Positions 55,514-63,169 of a stretch of 64,000 bases of DNA are shown one piece after another. Within the stretch, counting starts at the first letter, position 1; the number at the start of each line of letters is the position of its first letter. The notes beneath the pieces were generated by a model, which was not told where the DNA came from, did not search any database, and was given only the letters and a program-made list of their open reading frames with translations. This stretch comes from Williamsia muralis NBRC 105860 (GTDB lineage: Bacteria > Actinomycetota > Actinomycetes > Mycobacteriales > Mycobacteriaceae), in assembly GCF_001598915.1 (NCBI RefSeq), contig NZ_BDAP01000006.1, positions 62,001-126,000 of the forward strand. Reading direction: 5' to 3'. A program made the translations under genes and the position numbers.

Positions 55514-56692
55514 CTAGCGGATCAGTGCGATGAGGGTGACCGCGATGGCGGCGAGCACCACGAATGCCAGGAACACCGCAGCCGCGAGAGCGGCGTGGCG
55601 GGGCGGAGTCTTCTCGGGTTGTTGGTCGAATCCGGAGAACGCCGGCCGTGAGTGCTGGGTGACCTGCCACGACTCGCCGACACCCGAGGTCGGGTGGGCC
55701 CGTCCGGCAGTGGCCGGTCCCGGAGCTGCCGGGAGGCCTGACTGGGTGGTGGTCGGGATGCGCCGGGTGGCTGGCCGAGGGGGGAGGGGCGCGATTCGTC
55801 GATCCAGCGGACTGGTGAGGATCTGTGCGGTGTTGCCGGCATCGCCCGCGGCGATCTGGGCAAGCCGGTCGCGGATCCCGGCCATCGTCGGCCGGCGGGT
55901 CGGGCTCGGCTCGAGCATGGCGAGCAGAGCACCCTCGAGGGCTCCGGCCCGCTGGGGCCGGATGATCTCGCCGCGGGCGACCTTGTGCAGCAGCACCAGG
56001 GAGTTCTCGTCGAGCCCGAACGGCGGCTGACCTTCCACACAGGTGTAGAGGGTGGAGCCGAGCGAGTAGACGTCGGAGGCCTCCGTCGGATCCTCGCCAC
56101 GGGCGACCTCGGGTGCGAAGTACGCCGGGGTACCGGTGATCACACCGGTCTGGGTGAGCTGCACATCGTCCTTGGACCGCGAGATCCCGAAGTCGGTCAG
56201 CTTCACCAGCCCGGCGTTGCGTCCTTCTGCGATGAGGATGTTGCCCGGCTTGATGTCGCGGTGCATGATGCCTGCGTTGTGGGCCTCGGCCATGGCGTCG
56301 GCCACCTGGGCACCGATCTGGGCCACCTGCTTGACGGGCATGGTGCCGGTTTGATGGAGGATCTCGGCGATGCTGCGCGAGGGCAGGTACTCCATCACCA
56401 ACCAGGGTTCGCCGGCGTCGAGTGCCACGTCGTGCATGGCGATGGCGTTGCGATGACTCAGCCGGGCCGCTATCCGGCCCTCACGCATGGCTCGCTGTCG
56501 CATCTCGGCCGCGGAGTCCTCGGTCATGCCGGCCACCGACAACACCTGCTTGATGGCGACCTGCCGGTCGAGGAGTGTGTCGTGTGCCAGCCAGACGGCG
56601 CCCATGCCACCGCCACCGATCTTCGAGCGCAGACGGTACCGCCCGGCAACCAGATAATCGGGGCCGGGAACGCGGTAGGAGGAGGCGCTCAT
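55514..56692 (-). CDS. Serine/threonine protein kinase without extracellular sensor
   Basis: 392 aa. A complete Hanks kinase: GGGGMGAVWLAHD glycine loop, VAIKQVL lysine, HRDIKPGNIL catalytic loop, TDFGISR metal loop, GTPAYFAPEV activation segment end, and SDVYSLGSTLY. After residue 285 comes a Pro/Thr-rich juxtamembrane linker and a C-terminal helix (AALAAAVFLAFVVLAAIAVTLIALI), leaving only a residue or two outside. Signal input must therefore be cytoplasmic or lateral in the membrane. It is divergent from imuA'. Confidence 0.93.
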   Translation of the reverse strand: MSASSYRVPGPDYLVAGRYRLRSKIGGGGMGAVWLAHDTLLDRQVAIKQVLSVAGMTEDSAAEMRQRAMREGRIAARLSHRNAIAMHDVALDAGEPWLVMEYLPSRSIAEILHQTGTMPVKQVAQIGAQVADAMAEAHNAGIMHRDIKPGNILIAEGRNAGLVKLTDFGISRSKDDVQLTQTGVITGTPAYFAPEVARGEDPTEASDVYSLGSTLYTCVEGQPPFGLDENSLVLLHKVARGEIIRPQRAGALEGALLAMLEPSPTRRPTMAGIRDRLAQIAAGDAGNTAQILTSPLDRRIAPLPPRPATRRIPTTTQSGLPAAPGPATAGRAHPTSGVGESWQVTQHSRPAFSGFDQQPEKTPPRHAALAAAVFLAFVVLAAIAVTLIALIR

Positions 56693-56777
56693 TGGTCTGA
56701 CCTTAGTGGACTCCTGAGACTGGAGTGGGTGGTGTGCCGGGCGAGGACGACTCGCCCGGACGACGCGCCGAAGCGTA

Positions 56778-56832
56778 TTGACGCTTGTCGGAGTGCTGAC
56801 CTACATTCGAAAAGAATCGAAAATGTGTTCGA
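56778..56832 (+). promoter_or_regulatory. SOS promoter and LexA box of imuA'-imuB
   Basis: TTGACG (56,778-56,783), 18-bp spacer, TACATT (56,802-56,807), then TCGAAA-ATGT-GTTCGA at 56,817-56,832, one mismatch from the actinobacterial SOS box TCGAAC-N4-GTTCGA. LexA bound here would cover the start of transcription. Confidence 0.85.
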
Positions 56833-56899
56833 GTCAGACCGGTGGTTGCAACTTCCCTGCGCCACTTCCCCCTTGGTGGGGAGTATGGACAGGGGTGCG

Positions 56900-57700
56900 A
56901 TGCAGACCATGGAGACAGCTCCGGACAAGGCGCAGAAGCTGGCGATGTTGCGGCAGACCCTCGCTGCTGCCACCACTCGATCAAAGCCCGAATCCGTTGT
57001 GCCACAAAGACAGATGTCGGCGGTTGTCAATGAGCAGGAGAAGTACACCGACCGCGAGAGGCTGGCTGTCCCGCCGGCTCTCGAACGGGTGCTCCCCGGT
57101 GCCGGGCTGATCCGTGGTCAGGTGTTGGCCCTGGAGGGTGCACGGTCGCTGCTGTTGTCGCTGATCGCACAGGTCAGTGCCGACGGCGGTCATGTGGCGG
57201 TCATCGGTCAGCCGCAGCTGTGTCTGCTCGCGGCGGTCGAGATGGGGGCCGACCTGTCCCGGATCGCGGTGATACCCGACCCCGGGCCAGATCCGGTGGA
57301 GATCGCCGCGGTGCTGCTCGATGGACTCGACCTGGTGGTGGTGGGCCTCGGTGGTATCTCGGTGCCACCCTCGCGCAGCCGGGTGGTGATGGCCCGCGCT
57401 CGTAGCAAGGGCGCGGTGCTGGTGGTCACCGACGGCACGTGGTCGGGAGCACATGTGAAGTTGCAGTCGCGGGTCTGTGCGTACCGGCATCAGCCCACCG
57501 CCCACCAGCCTTCCGCTGTGCGGCGTGGTTACGGCCGCCTCGGAGGTGTCTCACTCGCGGTCCGTTCACACGGACGCGGATTCGCCGGAGCCGATACCCG
57601 GCTGGACGTGATGCATTGCGGCGACCGGGTGCAGCTCGTCGATGTGGTCGACTCCCAGAGCAATTCGTACGATGCTCCTTCGCTGCCGGTGGCGTTGTAG
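56900..57700 (+). CDS. imuA': ImuA' (SOS mutasome accessory protein, Rv3395c-like)
   Basis: 266 aa from ATG 56,900 (AGGGG 4 nt upstream; ATG 56,885 would add five residues). It is a RecA/SulA-like fold: LERVLPGAGLIRGQVLALEGARSLLLSLIAQVSADGGHVAVIG resembles a degenerate P-loop region, then LVVVGLGGISVPPSRSRVVMARARSKGAVLVVTDG. The C-terminal half is basic and carries the ImuB-interaction region in characterised homologues. It ends one base before imuB. It is induced by DNA damage and needed for translesion mutagenesis with ImuB and DnaE2. Confidence 0.9.
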   Translation: MQTMETAPDKAQKLAMLRQTLAAATTRSKPESVVPQRQMSAVVNEQEKYTDRERLAVPPALERVLPGAGLIRGQVLALEGARSLLLSLIAQVSADGGHVAVIGQPQLCLLAAVEMGADLSRIAVIPDPGPDPVEIAAVLLDGLDLVVVGLGGISVPPSRSRVVMARARSKGAVLVVTDGTWSGAHVKLQSRVCAYRHQPTAHQPSAVRRGYGRLGGVSLAVRSHGRGFAGADTRLDVMHCGDRVQLVDVVDSQSNSYDAPSLPVAL

Positions 57701-59299
57701 ATGAGTGATCGGGTGTTCGGGGTCTGGTGCCCGGATTGGCCGGCCGTCGCCGCGGCGGCAGAGATGGATCTGTCGCCGGATCGTCCGGTTGCGGTGCTGC
57801 GGTCCGGCCGCGTGATCGCCTGTTCTGCCGCGGCACGTGCGGTGGGGGTGCGGCGGGAGATGCGCAAACGCGATGCCCAGGCGCGGTGCCCCCAGCTGAC
57901 CGTGACAGATGCGGACGAGGGACGTGATGCCCGGTTGTTCGAACCGGTGGCCGCCGCCGTCGCCGAACTGATCCCGATGGTCGAGGTGTTGCGGCCGGGA
58001 CTTCTGGTGCTGCCAGCCCGTGGGGTTGCGCGCTATTTCGGTGGTGAAGAGGCGGCGGCCGAGAAACTCACCGACGTTGTGTCTGCCTGTGGCATCGAAT
58101 CCCAGGTGGGTATCGCCGACGAACTCTTCACGGCGATCATCGCTGCTCGGCACGGCAAGGTGGTACCTCCGGGCGAGGGTGCGGAGTTCCTTGCGCCGCT
58201 GCGTATCTCGCAATTGTCGGTGGAGCCCAGCATGTGTGCCGACGATCGACCGGCCCTGGTCGATCTGCTGTGGCGGATGGGGCTTCGAACCATCGGAGCC
58301 TTTGCCGAACTGTCGTCCACCGATGTCGCCACCCGCTTCGGGGCGGACGCGATCTTCGCGCACCGCACGGCTCGGGCATTGCCGCAACGCCCGCCGTCGG
58401 GGCAGGCGCCGCCACCGGACCTGGTCGTCGAACATCGCTGCGACCCACCGGTGGACCGCGTCGATGCCGCCGCCTTCATCGGCAGGCGACTGTCCGCCCA
58501 GCTGCACGATGTATTGGCCGCGGCGTCGGTGGCCTGCACGCGGCTCACCGTGCAGGCCACCACCGAGAGCGGTCGTGAGTACTCCCGCACCTGGCGCTGT
58601 GCACAGCCGCTGACCCCTGACGCGACAGCTGACCGGATCCGCTGGCAATTGGAGGGGTGGCTTTCCGGCCGCAGCGCCGCCGACCGCCCTGATGGGCCGG
58701 TGGTGATGTTGCGTCTCGATCCGGTGGAGGTGATCGGCTCGGGCGCGATGCAACTCGGGCTCACGGGTGGGGGATTGGCCGGAGGAGACGGAGAAGTGGC
58801 CGAGCGGGTGCGCCGGGCACTGGTGCGGGTGCAGGGGTTGCTGGGAGGCGAACGCGTGCAGGTTCCGGTACGCAGTGGTGGCCGTGGGCCCGGGCAGCAG
58901 ATCACCCTGGTACCCCTCGGGGACGAATTGGTGGCCCAGGCCGACCCGGATGCCCCCTGGCCGGGGCAATTGCCGGGACCGTCGCCCTCGGTGCTGCCGA
59001 TGGCACCGGTGACCCTTCTCGACGCCGAGGACTCCCCGGTGCAGGTCACTGCCCGAGGCAGTTTCAGTGCCGATCCGGCCAGTCTGACCTGGGGTCGGCG
59101 CAGTTGGTCGTTGAGCTGGTGGGCGGGGCCGTGGGCCACCGACGAACGGTGGTGGGCCGCAGGGCCGGGTGATGGTGGCGGTGGTGTCGATGTGCATGTC
59201 GGGACATACGCCAGAGCGCAAGTGCTGCTGGAGGATTCACGAGCACTATTGCTGCACTATCAAGATGGGCAGTGGACCGTCGAAGGTGTGTACGAATGA
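57701..59299 (+). CDS. imuB: ImuB, inactive Y-family polymerase homologue
   Basis: 532 aa from ATG 57,701, directly after the imuA' stop. The Y-family body is evident (CSAAARAVGVRREMRKRDAQARCP, VARYFGGEEAAAEKL, LLWRMGLRTIGAFAELSSTDVATRFGADA). The first catalytic strand, normally with Asp and Asp-Cys-Phe-Phe, reads FGVWCPDWPAVAAAAE, so metal ligands are missing, as expected for ImuB. The long C-terminal part (about 370-532) acts as hub for the beta clamp, ImuA' and DnaE2. It is part of the SOS regulon. Confidence 0.94.
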   Translation: MSDRVFGVWCPDWPAVAAAAEMDLSPDRPVAVLRSGRVIACSAAARAVGVRREMRKRDAQARCPQLTVTDADEGRDARLFEPVAAAVAELIPMVEVLRPGLLVLPARGVARYFGGEEAAAEKLTDVVSACGIESQVGIADELFTAIIAARHGKVVPPGEGAEFLAPLRISQLSVEPSMCADDRPALVDLLWRMGLRTIGAFAELSSTDVATRFGADAIFAHRTARALPQRPPSGQAPPPDLVVEHRCDPPVDRVDAAAFIGRRLSAQLHDVLAAASVACTRLTVQATTESGREYSRTWRCAQPLTPDATADRIRWQLEGWLSGRSAADRPDGPVVMLRLDPVEVIGSGAMQLGLTGGGLAGGDGEVAERVRRALVRVQGLLGGERVQVPVRSGGRGPGQQITLVPLGDELVAQADPDAPWPGQLPGPSPSVLPMAPVTLLDAEDSPVQVTARGSFSADPASLTWGRRSWSLSWWAGPWATDERWWAAGPGDGGGGVDVHVGTYARAQVLLEDSRALLLHYQDGQWTVEGVYE

Positions 59300-59438
59300 C
59301 GCACGGTACGCCGCGCGGCGGATGTGCGGCCTTGTTTCACCCAGGGTGACGAGAACACTTGGACAGTCCGTCGTTCCCGACTTCGATGGCAGCGAGCGCC
59401 TTCCGGCGCCCTCTCGACACCCGAAGGACCTGATACCG

Positions 59439-59997
59439 ATGAGTCGTCAACTGCACCTGGGCGGATTCCTGATCGCCTCGCCCGTCACCCATTCCCACGC
59501 CGCATGGAGGCACCCGGGCTCCACGACGGAATTCTTCTCGCCCGAGCACTATCACCGTGTCGGTCGCATTCTACGACTTCTCGCAGTACGACCTCGACGC
59601 CCCATTGGAAGACATCTCCGTCTCCGGGACGCAGGGACTGTTCGATGTGGCGAGGCGGCTGAGTGAACGAGACAGCCTGACGCTCCGTGACATCGGCAAG
59701 CTCTACGCGCAGGGAGTGCTGCTGCCGCAATTCGTGGGTACCGCTTCCGATGTGGCCGATCAGATCGAGGCCGGGTTCACCGGGGGAGAAGCCGATGGCT
59801 ACATCGTCTCCACGGCCCAGACACCGGGAACGTTCAACGACTTCGTCGACTATGTGGTTCCCGAGCTCCAGCGTCGCGGTCTGTTCCGTACGGAGTACCA
59901 GGGCAGCACGTTGCGCGAAAACCTGGGGCTCGGGCATCCGGACGAAGACCTGCCCGCAGACATCCGCGAGCGGTCACTGGTACCCGCTGCAGGCTGA
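59439..59997 (+). pseudogene. Remnant of an FMN-dependent monooxygenase (NtaA/SnaA/DszA family)
   Basis: Two parts of one family are joined out of frame. ATG 59,439 starts RQLHLGGFLIASPVTHSHAAWRHPGS, the family N-terminus (about 45 residues). From about 59,560 another frame gives AFYDFSQYDLDAPLEDI ... LLPQFVGTASDVADQIEAGF ... NDFVDYVVPELQRRGLFRTEYQGSTLRENLGL, the C-terminal 140 residues. The roughly 250-300 residues between them, including the flavin core, are deleted. Full-length enzymes are about 440-460 aa and oxidise chelators, sulfones or antibiotics. The deletion is clean, so the loss looks recent. Confidence 0.88.
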
Positions 59998-60018
59998 CAC
60001 CCTGCAGCGCAGGGCAAT

Positions 60019-60561
60019 TCACTGCAGCTTACGTAAGGTGTTGAGGTTCCGGTTGGTGAGGAACCAGCCGGAATCCGACTTCTTCTTCGATCCCGTGCGT
60101 TTACCGATCACGCTGTCGAGGGTGTCGCCTTTTCGTACCTGCCAATACAGCACCGATTCGCCTGCTGCGATCTGTTCCTGCTGCGGATCGAGTTCGCCCG
60201 CGATCGCGGCGACGACGTCGACCTGAGCGGGGTCGGAGTAGAAGACGACATATGCGTGCCAGTCGTCTCGTTCGGGGAATGGGTAGGCGTCGATGATCGC
60301 AGTGAGCCTGTCGACAGGCACCACAAGAACCCTTGCCGCGTAGCCGAATCGGTCGGACAAAGCCTTCTCGAGTGCAGCGGTGAGCCTGTCCACGTCGGTA
60401 CTCGGTGACTCGAACAGCACATTGCCGCTGGCGAGCACTGTCTTGACGTTCGTGTGCCCGAGCGCTTCGACGCAGGCCTTGAGATCGGCCATCTTGATTC
60501 GGATGCCACCCACGTTGACACCGCGCAACAGGGCCGCGTATCGGTGCGCCGTCCGCGCCAT
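60019..60561 (-). CDS. DUF1697 family protein
   Basis: 180 aa. The diagnostic N-terminus RYAALLRGVNVGGIRIKMADLKACVEALGHTNVKTVLASGNVLFES is present, then VDRLTAIIDAYPFPERDDWHAYVVFYSDP. The C-terminus has the conserved GSKKKSDSGWFLTNRNLNTLRKL (usually T.RNWNTV.KL). Function of the family is unknown. Its ATG overlaps the serpin stop (TGATG), placing it third in a coupled operon with the PLP enzyme and the serpin. Confidence 0.93.
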   Translation of the reverse strand: MARTAHRYAALLRGVNVGGIRIKMADLKACVEALGHTNVKTVLASGNVLFESPSTDVDRLTAALEKALSDRFGYAARVLVVPVDRLTAIIDAYPFPERDDWHAYVVFYSDPAQVDVVAAIAGELDPQQEQIAAGESVLYWQVRKGDTLDSVIGKRTGSKKKSDSGWFLTNRNLNTLRKLQ

Positions 60562-61826
60562 CAGACCCTCCCGGGCTTGTTGATCGATCCGAGGAACAGC
60601 GGCAAACCCGTTGAGGTGTCGATGATCTGGTACACGAATGGCCGGTCGGCGACGAAGAGTTCCATCTGCTCAGGGGGCATCGCGGTCACTCCGGCATCGA
60701 TCTGGGTCGCCGACGCTGCCACCGTGCCTTTTTCGCCCACCGTGATGGTGCTGTCCTGGGCGGCGGCCGTGACGAGCAGCTGGGGGCTGATGCCGTTCAG
60801 ATCGGCAGCGTCGGTGAACAGTTCCCGGACGCCGAGCCCTTCGAGCACGGTCTTGAGATTCACCGAACTCTCCACCTCCCATCGCGGCAGGCTCACCGAC
60901 ACCGAGGTGGTGGGCGCCGAACGCAGCTGTGTGCTCGCCCCGGACAGCACCTGCTGGTCGAGTATCGTCCTCACGTCGCGGCCCTCGGGCAGAAACACCT
61001 GCATGGCCAGTCCGTCGGAATAGGGCAGTTGCACACCGGTCCACCCCGCGCCGGAGACCCAGCCGGCCGAGACCGTCTTGCGCATCATGTTGACCTCGTC
61101 GACCGATCCGTCTGCGGAGGTGAAATCGGTTGGTGTAGTGGAATCCGGTGAGAACGGCTGTTGCCACGCGGCTGCGAGGTAGACGGTCGAGAGGAGGCTG
61201 ATCACCGTGTCCGGGTTGTAGTCGGTGGGGGTCTCGAGGATCTTGCCCCCGGTGTTCACCGCCAGCCACTTGTCGATGGCGGATTCGGTGTCAGGCGATG
61301 TGAAGTCCACCGGATACACCCCGCTGTCGAAACGGCTGCCGAGTACTTCGAGGTATCCGGCGCCGACCTCCACCGAATCGTCGATGAAGATTCCGGCAGC
61401 CTGATGGAACACCGGTGGGGTGGGGGGTTTGTCCTCGTCGACGCCGCCGGGATCACCGTCGAATCGATCGAGCTGTCCGATCAGCGCCGCACTGGCATCG
61501 TCGTCCTGCTGACCGATCACCGCATCGAGTTCGGCAGCGGTGGTGCCACCCGCGCCCGCCCGCAGCATCTGTAGTGCGATCATTGCGCTCCACGGTGAGA
61601 TCACTTGATTGTCCGAGAGGTCGGTGCCCCGCAGCACGTCGACGCCGAACCCGGTGGTGTCGACGACCATGGTGTCTGCCGTTTCGCGCACTTCGTCGAC
61701 GCCGATCTGGTCGAAGCGGACTCCGGAGGCCTTGGTCAGTTGTGCGGTCACCGCCTGCTCCGTTTCCCGGGCACAACCGGCCACGGTCAGGGTGATGATC
61801 AGCATCACCGTCCACAGGGCTCTCAC
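60561..61826 (-). CDS. Serpin-family lipoprotein (protease inhibitor)
   Basis: 421 aa from GTG 61,826, which overlaps the upstream stop (GTGA) and has GAGGAG 7 nt before it. The signal peptide RALWTVMLIITLTVAGC ends in a lipobox with Cys18, predicting an outward-facing membrane-bound lipoprotein. Serpin features: NQVISPWSAMIALQMLRAGAGGTTAAELDAVIG near the N-terminus, STVYLAAAWQQPF, and the hinge VGEKGTVAASATQIDAGVTAMPPEQM leading to the reactive-centre loop. It closes with ELFVADRPFVYQIIDTSTGLPLFLGSINKP. The small-residue hinge suggests true inhibitory function. Serpins are uncommon in bacteria; the target protease is unknown. Confidence 0.9.
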   Translation of the reverse strand: MRALWTVMLIITLTVAGCARETEQAVTAQLTKASGVRFDQIGVDEVRETADTMVVDTTGFGVDVLRGTDLSDNQVISPWSAMIALQMLRAGAGGTTAAELDAVIGQQDDDASAALIGQLDRFDGDPGGVDEDKPPTPPVFHQAAGIFIDDSVEVGAGYLEVLGSRFDSGVYPVDFTSPDTESAIDKWLAVNTGGKILETPTDYNPDTVISLLSTVYLAAAWQQPFSPDSTTPTDFTSADGSVDEVNMMRKTVSAGWVSGAGWTGVQLPYSDGLAMQVFLPEGRDVRTILDQQVLSGASTQLRSAPTTSVSVSLPRWEVESSVNLKTVLEGLGVRELFTDAADLNGISPQLLVTAAAQDSTITVGEKGTVAASATQIDAGVTAMPPEQMELFVADRPFVYQIIDTSTGLPLFLGSINKPGRV

Positions 61827-62935
61827 GAGTTGGCTCCTCGTGCGCTCACCCGCCACGGCGTCACCTCACCGGCGAGGTCGACCACCATCAGCTCGTTCGC
61901 GAGATTGACTGCGGCACAAACGTGATTGGGCGCCACCTGGACCCGGTCTCCCACCTCCGGCCGCGACTTCGAATTGGCGAAGTCGACGGTGGCGTGGTGT
62001 TCGGACAGTGCGATGACACGTGCGTCGGGATAGGTCGGCAGACGGCCACCGCCGCTGACCCACGCGGGCTGGTCTGCTCCCAGAACCTTGCTGCCACAAT
62101 CGAGTACCACTTTGCCTGCTTCGCGGTGGACGACCGTGGTGACCGCGGTGAGCGCCACCTGCGCAAACGTGCAGATACCCAACTCCACCTGCTGGGCATC
62201 ACCGAACACGTACACCCCCGGCCGGATCTCGGTGAGCACCGAAGGATCCGCCTCGCTGGCCGAGGGCGTTGAACCACCACTGCGGATGACCGGATCGATA
62301 CCGCCGTTGCGCAGCGACTGGGCTGCCATGGCAAGGGCTCCGGACTCTTGCCTCGCCACCCCGGCGGGACGGCCGGGTTGGTAGCTGTGTCCGGGAAAGG
62401 TGAACGCGCCGAGCACTTTCAGTCCTGCCGCCACCGCACGGTGTCCGACATCGCCGGCGCGCTGAGGATGCACCCCGGTCCGGTGATGACCGCTGTCGAT
62501 CTCGACGAGCACACGCGCGCCGGGCAAGTGCTGCGCCAACTGCCCGGCGCCTGCCGCCGAATCCACGGTCAGGAGCACCTCGGCCTGATCCATGACCCGG
62601 CGAAGTCGCTGCGCCTTGCTCTCGGTGACCCAGAGCGGATAGGCGATGAACAGATCGGTGATGCCCGCCGCCGCGAACACCTCGGCTTCGCCGATGGTGG
62701 CGACGGTCAGCCCGACCGCTCCATGCGCGATCTGACGGTGGGCGAGTTCGGTGCTCTTGTGGGTCTTGGCGTGCGGGCGCAGCGCCAGACCCGATCCGGC
62801 GGCGAACTCGGACATCCGTGCGAGGTTGGCGTCGAGAACGACGTCGTCGACGGCGAGAAACGGGGTGTCCAGGGCTGCGGTGGCAGTGAGCACCCTGTTG
62901 TCGGGGCCTGAGTCGACACTGTCGGTGTGGGTCAC
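61823..62935 (-). CDS. DSD1/low-specificity D-threonine-aldolase-type PLP enzyme
   Basis: 370 aa. Fold III PLP protein: TPFLAVDDVVLDANLARMSEFAAGSGLALRPHAKTHKSTELAHRQ contains the PLP Lys (HAKTHK), then VEIDSGHHRTGVHP, GAFTFPGHSYQP and RSGGSTPSA. Metal-binding PNHVCAAVNL (His and Cys near the C-terminus) is typical of D-serine dehydratase/D-threonine aldolase relatives. It would act on D-amino acids or 3-hydroxy amino acids; substrate uncertain. It is first in the operon with the serpin (GTGA overlap) and the DUF1697 protein. Confidence 0.88.
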   Translation of the reverse strand: MTHTDSVDSGPDNRVLTATAALDTPFLAVDDVVLDANLARMSEFAAGSGLALRPHAKTHKSTELAHRQIAHGAVGLTVATIGEAEVFAAAGITDLFIAYPLWVTESKAQRLRRVMDQAEVLLTVDSAAGAGQLAQHLPGARVLVEIDSGHHRTGVHPQRAGDVGHRAVAAGLKVLGAFTFPGHSYQPGRPAGVARQESGALAMAAQSLRNGGIDPVIRSGGSTPSASEADPSVLTEIRPGVYVFGDAQQVELGICTFAQVALTAVTTVVHREAGKVVLDCGSKVLGADQPAWVSGGGRLPTYPDARVIALSEHHATVDFANSKSRPEVGDRVQVAPNHVCAAVNLANELMVVDLAGEVTPWRVSARGANS

Positions 62936-63142
62936 CGCGCCGTGCCGTTGAGGTGTGTGAGGGTGCGGCCGGCTGCTGTCGAGTGTGGCGAGGGGTGTTG
63001 TCTCCGGCCGCTCGGGCCACCGACATCGCGGTGCATCATGTGGGTCAACAATGCCAGAGTCGGGTCACCCGTGCCGACATAATCGGCTGTCCGGGCCGGT
63101 CCGTGGTGAGCGCTGAGAGCCGGCAATTGCCGGGCTTGTTCT

Positions 63143-63158
63143 TCGAAAACATGTTCGA
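63143..63158 (+). promoter_or_regulatory. LexA (SOS) box of dnaE2
   Basis: TCGAAA-ACAT-GTTCGA, 11 bp before the dnaE2 GTG. It has the same half-sites as the imuA' box, so both parts of the mutasome answer to LexA. Confidence 0.88.
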
Positions 63159-63169
63159 TACGGTGAGGT

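Noticed and set aside
55985-56884. Upstream extension of imuA' through the kinase gene
   Set aside because: It is antisense to the Ser/Thr kinase and precedes the SOS promoter; the protein family starts near 56,885-56,900.
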